Notes under the pieces: model-generated | What the model was told of the DNA's origin: nothing | What the model saw: only the letters and a program-made list of their open reading frames with translations | Databases searched by the model: none | Shown here: positions 25,511-37,400 of the stretch, piece after piece | Layout of the letters: the number at the start of each line of letters is the position of its first letter | How positions within the stretch are numbered: position 1 is the stretch's first letter | Assembly: GCF_016808095.1 (NCBI RefSeq) | Contig: NC_068976.1 | Location: 29,496,871-29,560,870, forward strand | Direction: 5' to 3' | Origin: Vigna angularis | Taxonomy: Eukaryota; Streptophyta; Magnoliopsida; Fabales; Fabaceae | Length of the DNA: 64,000 nt | Position numbers and translations under genes: made by a program

Positions 25511-26749
25511 AATAGAAGTTGGGTTGGATGACGTGGAGGCCAAACTGAATGACGCGTGGGTGGAGCGAGTCTTGCGGAAGACGTGGAGAATGGGTCTCCC
25601 TAGAATCCCTTCTGCCCAAAAAACCCTAGAATCAGCCCTATTGCGGAGCGGCTGATCCTGAGGCTGCCGCGATCCGAGGTGATCGAAGACAATGGAGTCC
25701 CCAGGCTTGGGATGAACTGGCGGCTTTGCAGTGGCATTCTGATGGCGACGGCCCTGATGTGGTTGTCGCTTGAGCCGCACCTGATGGAGTTTGGACATGA
25801 CGGAGGTGCCACCGCTGCGATACCGGAGAGGATAAGAGTGCGACAGTGACTCTTGAATCACGACGGTGATGCGTGGTCTGGACTGAGCCCGGTTTGGGGT
25901 TTTTCTGTTCTCAGTCTCGATTCTGATCTTGGGGTTCTCGATTTCTGATGGCGAGGACAGCGACGCTGTGATTGGAAGGGACGGCGGCGACATGGAGTTT
26001 TGGGTTTAGGGTTCCTGTTCTTCTCCGATTTCTGATGTAATTGGGAAATGAGGAATTTCTGGTGTGCCTCTGTATCCTTAAATTCTAAGGAGATTGACGG
26101 AAGGGTGTTCCAGTAGACGTGGGTGTTGTTTGGTGAGGAAGAAGATGAAGGCCTGGAGATGGTGATGACGGCATAGGTGCATGATTGCTGATGGAAGATG
26201 AGTTTGGTGGCTTCTGTTACGAGACCCGCATGAGGGGTTCGAGATTCTGAAGTAAAGAATCTCTCGAAGGCTTCGTTGATGAGGAGACTTGAAACGTGGC
26301 TGATAAAGTTGATGATGCGACGAGAAGAAATGTGTATGCGAGGAATACTGACGCGTGCCAAGTGCTGCTGGATGGAGGAGAGGTGAGTATACGGATGAGC
26401 GAGATTCAAAGAGGCAGTGGAAGAAGTTTCCTCTCATTTGTCCACCATCGTTGAGGGAGGTGAATGATGAATTTAAGCATGTTTTTGTACTGGATCTGAC
26501 CCACAAAGGGGAGTGATTTCGTTGATGTCTACTGACATCAATGGCTCACGGGGGAAGGAGGAGAGAAACCCGATGGAGGCGTCATTTGATCTGGTAGTGA
26601 CAATGATGTCAATGGCTCGAGGAGGGGAATCTTGGTGGCGATGCCGCGATTTGATGGAGTAGCTCTATTCGAAGGAGTGATTCATTGAGGCCGAGGCTCC
26701 TCTTGTGGCTTCTTTGGGTTGGCCCTCGGCCCCACGGTGGGCGCCAAAA
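25511..26749 (-). other. Leader and internal region of the LTR element, no recognised protein
   Basis: Runs from the primer-binding position at 26749 leftward. Open frames of 214, 183 and 142 codons on the - strand overlap in different frames and are rich in Ser, Arg and Pro. They lack gag CCHC knuckles and match no family I know. This may be untranslated leader, decayed gag or captured host sequence; I cannot tell which. Confidence 0.4.
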
Positions 26750-27123
26750 TGTTTCAGTGTACATTTTCCTGTGTGTCTCTGTTGCTCCTGGATGTCTGGG
26801 ATGCTTGCATTTCTTCAACTGTTGTCCTTCGTATTCACCAAAAGAGGGGGAGGTACCTGCAAAGATACTCCGACGTTCAAGTCAGATATGAGTTATGGAG
26901 CTGAAGCTCAGAAGAGAGTAATTGGATACTGCTCTGAAGTATTATTCAGGATCTCTAGAGCATAAAGAGAACGTACCTGGACTTGGGTCCTGTCACTGTA
27001 TTTATAAAGAATAAAAATAACCACCTTACCTAAAAGTGTGGTTAGTGGCTTTGACTGATATTTTAACTGTCTAAAATATCTAAAATATTTATGTTATTAC
27101 ATAAATATCCTTACTACATAACA
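26750..27123 (-). repeat. Right LTR (5' LTR of the - strand element)
   Basis: 374 bp; the internal side is followed by the primer-binding position (GGCGCC core at 26740-26745). Contains the presumed TATA word of the element promoter. Confidence 0.88.
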
Positions 27124-28454
27124 CATGTAGAGTTGTTATTTAAGTCCTACTTCATGGACTTATTATTCTGATTCTCTTTAAAACTAGTTCTTATTTTTCT
27201 GATTAACCCGATAGGAAGTTTTTTATTTCCAACCCTTACAATCTTACGTATCGTGGGTTTGGATTAGGATTGAGTTAATCTTTTAAAACTAAATTAATTT
27301 ATTTTTAATATATTTTTAATTACTTTTTTTTTTATTTTTTTAATACCTGTCTAATATTTTTTAAATTTCGAATGATATTTTTATAATATATTTTTTTAAA
27401 TATCTATATATAATTTTTTGTAGTTTTATTTTATTATTTTAAAAGGTTAAAAGTGTAATATAGGTTAAGTTTATTTAAGTTTAGAAATAAGATAATTTTA
27501 AAAAAGAAAAATATTTAAAATAAATCATTTTTTATAAGTTTAGAAATTATTTATATTTAGATTTGTAAAAGCACATTATTTTAATTCTTTTTTTTAAACT
27601 TTTATGAATTTATTTTTATAGACTATTTAAAAAAATTATATATAAATAAGTTTTTAACTTATTTTTAATTTTGATATTTAAAATATAATAAACGTGTTTC
27701 AGTTTAAAAAAATGATTTTTTCTAAAAGACATCTATAAAAAATATTAAATAAGTTATTATTTTTAATAAATCATGTTTACATAAGTATATTAAAATTGAA
27801 TAAAATACACAAATTTTTTAAAAATAAAAAATAAAAAATAAAATATTAATATAATGATATTATTTGATTCAGAAAACGATGACCAGTGGATAGATTAAAA
27901 TATAATATATTAATATGTTAAATTAATTAGATTTTTTTTAAATATTATTAAAAATATATTATCAACAATAAAATAGATGATTTATGAATATTTGAAAACT
28001 TTTTCAATAAATGATATTTTTAGTTCTGTGACTTTTTTTGGATTGCGGCTAGGACCAAATTATAAGAAATGTAATTTGACAATTATTGACATCTCAGTTA
28101 CAGAGTGAACATATGCGTGTGGCGATTAATCTGTTTGGAACTTGTTATTTTTAGAAAAAATAACAAGAGCAAGGAAGGGTATTATTATTGTCCATAAAAA
28201 GATAACAAACTCTAGCGACACTGTAGCATGGCCACACAATAGCACTGGGCGCAGAATGCATTCATAATTTTGTTATTTTGACCAATAATATATTTTCCTT
28301 TTGAATTATTTTATTATTATTACTGATTATTATTTTCTTTTTGTTGACGTTTTGGTTGGAATTGATGCGTGTCTGTGGTCCAGCCCTTTGCATTTCCCAC
28401 GCAGTGAGCATTTGAAATCGCTGTTGTGGTTTGGAGGACGCAAAGGCAGCAACC
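27124..28454. other. AT-rich spacer and presumed 5' region of the Ca2+-ATPase gene
   Basis: A/T-rich until about 28080. From about 28330 the composition becomes less AT-rich and probably includes the 5' untranslated region of the gene starting at 28455. No unambiguous promoter element was picked out. Confidence 0.4.
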
Positions 28455-31400
28455 ATGACCATGAACGGCCACGGCCACCATACCGTAAACATCGGTAACA
28501 GCAACAACAACCCTAACGACGACGACGACGAGACCAACGTCTTCCATCCTTCCTCCTCTTCCGCTGACGGCGACAACAACAGCAACCACCGTGAAGATGA
28601 CGACGAAGAACTCGTGGATCCCGACGATCCTTTCGACATTACTCATACGAAGAACGCCTCGCACGACACGCTTCGCCGTTGGAGAGTAATCATTCTCTTT
28701 CTATATCATAATCTCTGTTATTCTGCTCTGCATTTTCACCTATGTTTTCCCATGCATCAATCAGTTCAATCGTGCGCGTTTATTCACAGCATAAATCAAC
28801 GCTCATTTATGTTTATATAAGTTAATATAGTAGTACGTGTAAATGTATAGATATACGTCAAGTCGAGAATGAGAAATTTGTATGATTGGCGTAGTTGAAG
28901 TGTGTTCCACACACGTTTGTGTTTGAATAGTAGGATGCACGGCTTTCGATGCATCTCAATGTGACTGAATGGAATTTGTGGATTGGTGTGGAATGTGGTT
29001 TTTAACGGGGATACAGACGGAGATTGATGTCAATTTTGAATTCAGAAAAGAAGGAAGGACATGTTTCTTTTTAGAATAAAGTACTTTCAAAGTCTTTTAA
29101 CTGAAATCTAAACAGGACTCGTCGGGACTCTTCTCAAATCAAACTCAATATTGTAATGTATGTTTTGTTCAAAAATTAAAATAAGGAAAAAATCCAAACA
29201 AAATGTGTACTAATAATTATTATTTTGATTATTATTAAAATAAAAAATTGAAAGAATGAAAACTCTAGGATTCTTCTTTGGTGCAAGCTGAAGGGTTAGC
29301 TTTCAGATTTAATTGATCATATTCAAAACGGCTAATTGAGATATTCTTTAAGCAATTGTGGACAGCATCAAACTATTCTCTTGTCATATTTAAATGAACG
29401 TAGAAATTGCTGTTTTTTTTTTCCTAATCGTATTTGTGGAGAATTTACCAATTGGTGCCAGCTATGCAACTATTTTCAAATCTGGATTGTGGTTTAAGCT
29501 AGTCTAATTTTGACGAGGAGGATTAGTGTGGCAGTGTATCTGCTTTTGCCAGGCATCTAACTGAAGTGTCATCCGTTTACAGCAAGCAGCGCTCGTGCTC
29601 AATGCGTCCAGGCGTTTTAGATATACTTTGGACTTGAAAAAGGAAGAAGAGAAAGAGCAAAAGAAACACTTGATTAGAGCCCATGCACAAGTCATAAGAG
29701 TAATATTCGAGACGACAAACTTGAACTAGTTAATTACTTCTATGTATCTTTTACTTTTCTAATCTGTGTTATTGTTTATTAGGCAGCTCTGCTTTTCAGA
29801 TTGGCCGGGGAACGTGAACTAGGTAAACTTACTAATTCTTTCCTCTTCATTTTATAATGATTCTGATGACTGTCATCATTGCTTAACATAAACTTTAGGA
29901 AATAAAGTTTTTGATTTGACATTATCCTACCACCACTAACACAGAATTAACATATCACATATTTGTGGCAATGGTAAGTTTGTAATGTAAATGTAGATAC
30001 CAATAGAAAGTAATCAGAGTGGTAAACTATTGCACAAAATCTGAAAAAGAGAAACAGTTTGGCATTGATGCTGTCGGTTTTCAGTAAGGTACTACACAAG
30101 AATCTAGTGGCAAACTATTGATAATGGTTGGAAAATCATTAAAATATTTGTTTTTGTCCATTTAAATTTTCTGATGTATCTGCTAAGCTTACACAGAAAA
30201 TTTAACCGGCGAAAGTAATACTTTCGGCTATAACTGTTCCAACGTGAATTGCCTTTCAATATCTAGTCCAACTTGGATTTCATTATTCATTATTTTTAAA
30301 TTAATCTGTATTTTGTAGCGTGAATCCTGGTTGAAGCCTTCGATTAATAATCGGCTTTTGGAATGTTCAAGCTTTGTTTTTTGTGAACTATAATAACAAA
30401 TGCGCAAACTTCACGTGCTCAAAGATGATTACATTTCGACTTGCAAACTTCATTTTTAGTTACTTATTATGGTCTTTCAATTTATATTTTGAATCATCCA
30501 GTGATAAGTACAGCAGTGTCACCCCCAACTCCAGCTGGTGATTATGATATCGGGCTCGAACAACTTGTTTCCATGTCTAAGGATCAGAATACTTCTGCTT
30601 TTCAGCAATATGGAGGGGCAAGTCAAAAACATTTTGTTTGGTTGCTTATAGAAATGTTGAAGTTATGTGCTTTGCTAACACAATCTAGTGATATCTTATC
30701 CAGATTGGAGGCTTATCAAATTTAATAAAATCTAATCCGGATAAAGGTATTAGTGGAGATGATGCTGATCTGTTAAAAAGGAAAAATGCATTTGGAACTA
30801 ATACATATCCTCGAAAAAAAGGAAGAAGTTTCTGGGTATGTTCTTGATGACCTTATCACTCTACACATATTTTTCTAAAACTATAATTGATGAGTTAATT
30901 GTGATACTAGCATTAATTCTCTGTGATTGTTTCAGAGGTTTTTATGGGAAGCTTGGCAAGATCTGACTCTCATAATATTGATAATAGCTGCTGCGGTGTC
31001 ATTGGTACTCGGAATAAAAACAGAGGTGCAATCATCTCTCATAATTGCTAATATATTTCATACTTATGTTTACCGAACCGCTGGGCTTTTTCCTTTCTTT
31101 GTAGAAGATATATTTCAAAAAATACTAAGATGAACCAACGGGGTTGAATTTGATTTGAATAATTTCTTTGATATGGGGAATTAAAATAAATGTGATGTTT
31201 TAATCCAAAATTAAAATAAAAGTGTAATGCTAGGTTTTTCTGGAAATATATATTTCAGAGTTATCGTTGGCCTGCATCATTAACTTTTATATTATTAATA
31301 CTTGAGTACATCATACAGGATAAAATAAAATGAAATCACCATGTCCCATTTACATACAGTTAATATTCACTTCATGATGCCTTATGGTGTTTTCTGACAT

Positions 31401-34400
31401 TGCTAAATTTTAACAGTTTACCCTTTGCGTTTTATTTTGGGACCCCTCTGTTCTATTTATATGCCTGTTGATACATGGTGCCTGGTATTGAATCTTGTGA
31501 TTATTCATGTTAGTTGAATATATTTGTTTGCTATTTTCTATGAATTGACAAAGGCACCTTTCTCGAAAGTTTATCCTTCCCATTATTTGTAATTGATAGG
31601 GTTTGGCTGAAGGATGGTATGATGGGGGAAGCATTGCTTTTGCAGTTTTGCTTGTCATTGTAGTTACAGGTATTGCTTATTGCATATATTATATAATTTT
31701 TTTATATAAATAATCAATGAAATTTCCTTCCATCAAAATATCTATCCATGTTTATAGGGGAGATATGTTGAGATTTGGCGCGTGATCAAAGTTATATGTT
31801 TCCTTTGGACTATTTATACTTTTTCTGGAATATTAGTCACTCTACTACAAGCTGTATCAATTTATTTCGAATACTGACTTTATGCTAATGCTTTTCCTTT
31901 TTGTCTATCAGCTGTCAGCGATTATAGGCAATCTCTGCAGTTTCAGAATTTGAATTCAGAAAAACAAAACATACAATTGGAGGTGTGTAACATTGTATTA
32001 GTTGAACGTAATGTGTAAGATTCTATTATTCGAACTTAACACTGGGCAACTAAATTTTGTTGTTTCGAACTTGTTACAGGTTATTAGAGGTGGGAGAACA
32101 ATTAAAATGTCGATATTTGATATTGTTGTTGGTGATGTCGTACCCCTTAAAATAGGAGATCAGGTGAGTTTGTATGGTAGTTTTGAGTTTTTCTGGACAT
32201 TGAGTAGTTTTCTTTGTTCACTGATTATGCTGTATGCCATACTCAGGTTCCTGCTGATGGAGTATTAATCACGGGCCATTCACTTTCAATTGATGAATCC
32301 AGTATGACTGGTGAAAGCAAGATTGTATGTTTTATTTACTTTAATTGATCAGATTTTTGGTTATTAATTCTTATGACTTTTAATGAAATTAGTGTTGTGT
32401 AGGTTCATAAGGATCACAAATCACCATTTTTGATGTCTGGTTGCAAAGTAGCGGATGGAGTTGGTGTTATGCTGGTATGCATGATATTTTATTATCTTAT
32501 GCTTTTGTTAATATGAAAAATGCTATATGGTGAAACAACTCACAGAAAGAAAAATTAAAACAGTTAGTTGCATTTTCGAACATTTACCTTTCAATCTTGC
32601 TTCACTCTCTCTCTCCCCCCATGATTGGTTCACTGTTTTTCATAAGAAATTTCTTAATAAAATATATAGCATTGTTGACAAAAAATTATTTAGGGTTCTG
32701 AATTCTTTTAGTGCATAAAGCTCTCTGGCTTATGAAGTTTGTTATATCATGCTTCTAGGCACAAAATTAGATGTTCATGTACATAGGGGATCCATTCCCA
32801 TGTACTATATTCTTGATTGTTTATACATTCAATCAATTAAAATATTTTGAACTGGATCACTTAATGCTATCTCTTTCATATTGGAAATGTGAAATTATTT
32901 TTTCATTTGTAATAATAAACTGTCTTTACTATACTAATTTTTTGATGAATTATTCTTTTTAATTATTAATTATAATAATAATTACACGTGTCTTTCTAAT
33001 GCTATGAATTTGATTCTTTGAACCATTATTTTTGTTGAATTTTTATTATCATTCTGGTCTTCATTGTCGTGAACTGGCGTTCTTCTTCTCCATGCACAAG
33101 TGCCCAAAATACTCCTGTGTTGTTATGCTTGTAGTGATCTTTAAGGAAATAAATCAATTATACAGAATGCCACCACCAGAAGTCACATTTTAGACTGACA
33201 TTCGTTGTAGGTTACTGGCGTTGGTATTAATACCGAATGGGGATTGTTGATGGCAAGTATCTCAGAGGACAATGGAGAAGAAACTCCGTTACAGGTTCCC
33301 CCTATTCCATCCAAACCAAAAAAAGGAAGGCTGTTGCTTTAGCTGTAGCTTAATGGAAACATAGATGTTAAAAGTGTGATTACTTTATTTGATATGTAAT
33401 AGGTACGCTTGAATGGAGTAGCAACCTTTATTGGTGTAGTTGGGCTTAGTGTAGCTGTTTTAGTGCTTGCCGTCCTCTTGGGCAGGTAATCTAGAATTGC
33501 TCTATATTTTTTTTCTTTTTTTATGTTGTAACTCATGAAACCGTTTTTATACCTTTTTGAAATGCTATATTTTGACTCTGAAATTGTAGATACTTTTCCG
33601 GCCATACCAAAGATGTAGATGGACAAGTTGAATTTGTCGCCGGAAAGACTAGTGCCAGCAATGTAGTAGATGCGGTCATCAAAATTTTTACCATTGCAGT
33701 AAGTGCGAGTTTTGAAATATTTTACATATTTTTTATTTTTTTATTTTTAGTAGTTTATCACCAAATGCATGCCGTGCAGGTCACAATTGTGGTTGTTGCA
33801 GTGCCTGAAGGTCTACCTCTGGCTGTTACCTTAACGTAAGTACAGGTGCCAAGGTTATTTCATATTTTCATTATGCAACACAGATATGGCCAAAACTGGG
33901 CCACTGATACTGTTTGCTTCTAATCTGGGTAACTCCTGTGCCACTTTCACACTAGCTTGGCATACTCAATGCGGAAAATGATGGCTGACAAGGCCTTGGT
34001 AAGTACCTTTTTCCTCATCAGTCTTTTATGTTATTTTTAGTTGTAAAATATCATCTCTGACGACCAAAAATTGTGCAGGTTAGGCGGCTATCCGCCTGTG
34101 AAACTATGGGCTCTGCCACAACAATTTGCAGTGATAAGACAGGAACATTGACCTTAAATCAGGTGAGTTTCATTATATGAGGCTTGGACAATCTAGAGGG
34201 AATTATGACTACAGCTTTTAATTTATGTATAATCTATAACAATAATAAAGACGATATCCCATTTTGATTTGCACATTTGTTTTAGCCTATTATTTTATGC
34301 TTTAACCGTAGAGTATAAATCCGCATTTTCTCAATTTCTGTTCAATCTCATCCCTCTTCTGTTTTATGTTGTATTGAAAAGAATGTTATTCTAAAGACCA

Positions 34401-37400
34401 AAAATGCTGACAAAGGTAGGTCATGACTCGTCATTTTGCTAGTTTACAATTCTGCAAATGAATAAAAGCTTATTGAGTTATCAAGCTATTTAATTTCCCT
34501 TCCCTTAATGTAGGCAGTTTTGGGCTCACACAACAAATTAGAAATTACCCTTAATTTGCTTGTCACTCTATTGTTGAATAAAATTTTGGTAGTTTTCAGT
34601 ATAACTTCATAAAGATGAATACCCAATGATGCTTTCGAGTTGATGAAGCAAAATGGCTTCATTTCCATTTTCGTTCTCAAATAATCGGCTTCTGTATGGA
34701 TGGGAGAAAGATACCTCGTATTTTAAGGATAATGAGGAGACGTATAGAAAATAAACTCGGAACAAATGTCGCTTAATGACTGGATTTAGTAGTTTGATAG
34801 ACCCGTTGTGTATCTGTTCATATTTTTATAGTAGTCATAGACATTGTCTATTTAGTAAGTTTTACAATTTGTTAAAAACCTTCTATCTTGCCCATTATGC
34901 TATCTCCAATTCATCTTACTTTTCTTCATTTAATTTAAATACTTGAATTACTATGATGTTTACTTTATGACTTTACAGATGACTGTAGTGGAGGCATATG
35001 TTGGGAGCACAAAAGTAAATCCACCAGACGACTCATCAAAGTTGAATCCAAAAGCTTTGTCTCTGATAAATGAGGGCATTGCACAGAATACAACCGGAAA
35101 TGTTTTTGTTCCCAAGGTTTTCCTTTTGTTCATGATTTTAACAATTGTAGCTAGAATCCCCTTTTATGAGTTGCTGTGCTAAATTAACTCAAGGGTTTGT
35201 TCATGGTCTTGATTGGATTTTTATTTAGGAGGAAGAGTACTTTGTTAATTGGTTTTCTATTTACGGGTATGAGATTACGTTGGTCTTGTTGTCGATGTTA
35301 GTAGCATAAAAACTAATAGAAAAATCTTTATTAACCTATTATCTTCCTCTTTAAATGTCACTACCATCGTTCTAACTTTATGAACATTTCGGATTACTAT
35401 TTCTTGTGCCTAAAGAATTAAATTTGTTGCTGTATTTCATTTGGTAGGACGGTGGAGAGACAGAGGTGTCTGGATCTCCTACAGAAAAGGCAATTCTTTC
35501 ATGGGCATTAAAGGTAGTGCCCGTACTGATTTTTTTTTTGTGTATTATTTTTTTCTTGATCACTCCCCCCACCCTCCTTCTAATCTGTTGATTTTGAAGA
35601 TGATCTAATTTGAATTTGGCAGCTGGGAATGAATTTTGATGTTACCAGATCAAATTCAAAAGTTCTCCATGTGTTCCCCTTCAATTCTGAGAAAAAGCGA
35701 GGTGGTGTTGCTTTGAAGCTGGTAATCATTTGACAAAAATATTTACTGATGCACCTTCTCTCATTTGGAGCAATCTTTGAACTAGCTCAAGATATTTATT
35801 CATCCATGTGTTTCAATTCGTAACATGCATGGTTGCATTTTTTTTTCATTTACATTAATTTTCTATCGTCTTTTCTATGCCAATCAGATATACTTATGCA
35901 ATTTTCTTGTTAGGGGGGTTCTGAAGTACATATACATTGGAAAGGAGCTGCAGAGATAGTTCTAGGAGCATGCACTCAATATCTTGATTCAGATGGTCAA
36001 ATGCAATCCATTGAAGAGAAGAAGGTTAGTAAATGTAGTTTGAAGTCCTAGAGAGTTTACTTTTCTCCAAAAAAAAAGTCCTAGAGAGTTTTCCCGATGG
36101 AATGAAATTCATTTAGTTAAACATTTGAGATGTAATTTCTTTTGGTTTTTAAACTATCAGAAATGAAGGAAAAATGCATGGACTAAGGTTACCACCATAT
36201 CTCTTTTTTCTTATCAATGTGATTATAGTGTCATTTGAAATTACTCTGATGTAGAATAAAGCAATTATATAATATGGTAATATAGCCCCTGACCATTTCT
36301 GCAAAATTATCACAACTGAGAGCAGGTGACCATTTTTTGGCAATTTCCTAACTATTTTGTATCTATTTTAAAATCCCTTTGCAGGCTTTTTTCAGGCAAT
36401 CTATTGATGACATGGCTGCTCGCAGCTTGCGTTGTGTAGCTATTGCATACAGGTCATATGAACTGGACAAAGTTCCATCTAGTGAGCAGGACTTAGACCA
36501 ATGGTCCTTACCGGAACATGAGCTTGTTTTGCTTGCTATTGTTGGAATAAAGGTAAACTGCAAGGGTAGATTTCTTGGTTCATTGTCGTAACTTTTGACA
36601 CGTCTCATAACTGCCATTTTATGTACAATTGAGTCTTTCATTCTGGCATAATTCATTCATATTCTTAAACCCCAAACCCTATTATTTGTTGCTGAGGTTA
36701 GAGATTGCTTGGTCCTTATCTCGTTCAAATTACCCTGCAATCCTTTATTCTTTATTGTTATGTTAAAACTAATCTGTATCTCCAGGATCCTTGTCGCCCT
36801 GGTGTCAAAGATGCTGTAAAACTGTGCTCTGATGCCGGTGTTAAGGTAATGAGTTTTACGTTTGTTGGTTATGGTTTAGGCGTGCTGTCATATTGTTTGT
36901 AATTTTTGGCTTTACTATGGCAAGGGTGTTACCCCAAAATGTAACATGGGAACCCAACACATTCTGTCGTTTCAAATTTACAGGTACGCATGGTTACCGG
37001 GGACAACCTCCAAACAGCTAAGGCAATAGCTTTGGAGTGTGGAATACTGGCTTCAAGTGAAGAAGCCGTTGAGCCAACTATAATTGAAGGAAAGAAATTC
37101 CGTGAACTATCTGAAAAGGAAAGAGAAGATTGTGCCAAGAAAATAACTGTATGTTTCTTTCTTTATGATTTCTACTTCTATTTTTCGTGTATTCACTTTT
37201 TTGGGTGGATGTTGTGATTTTTTTGTTATATGCATTATCTGATATTGATAGATGGATTTTTTTGTCGTCCATTTTTAATCTTGTACAAGGAAATGCTGTT
37301 CATGTTAAGAACTCTAGCCAATTATTACATCCGACTTAGTTATGTAATTTTTTTCTGACTATTAAAATGAATAATTATAGGTCATGGGGAGGTCTTCTCC

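Larger units (their letters stand above)
22154..27123 (-). mobile_element. Non-autonomous LTR retrotransposon with tandem-repeat interior
   Basis: A 4970-bp element. Two direct 374-bp LTRs (22154-22527 and 26750-27123) differ at five positions, about 98.7% identity. In - orientation the 5' LTR is the right-hand copy: it starts TGTTATG, ends TGAAACA and is followed by TTTTGGCGCCCACCGTGGGG, a primer-binding-site position with the TGGCGCC core common in plant Ty3/gypsy elements. The polypurine tract is CTTGGGGGGCA just before the left LTR (22528-22538). The LTR has a TATA word (TTTATAAATA, 26998-27007 on the - strand). The interior has no recognisable gag, protease, reverse transcriptase or integrase. 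Instead it holds several tandem arrays and a GC-rich 1.2-kb segment. Flanking 5-mers (GTATT left, CATGT right) do not match. High LTR identity implies a recent insertion. Confidence 0.85.

Noticed and set aside
28262..28664. Frames antisense to the first Ca2+-ATPase exon
   Set aside because: Shadow of a biased coding exon (Asp/Asn/Ser-rich) on the opposite strand.
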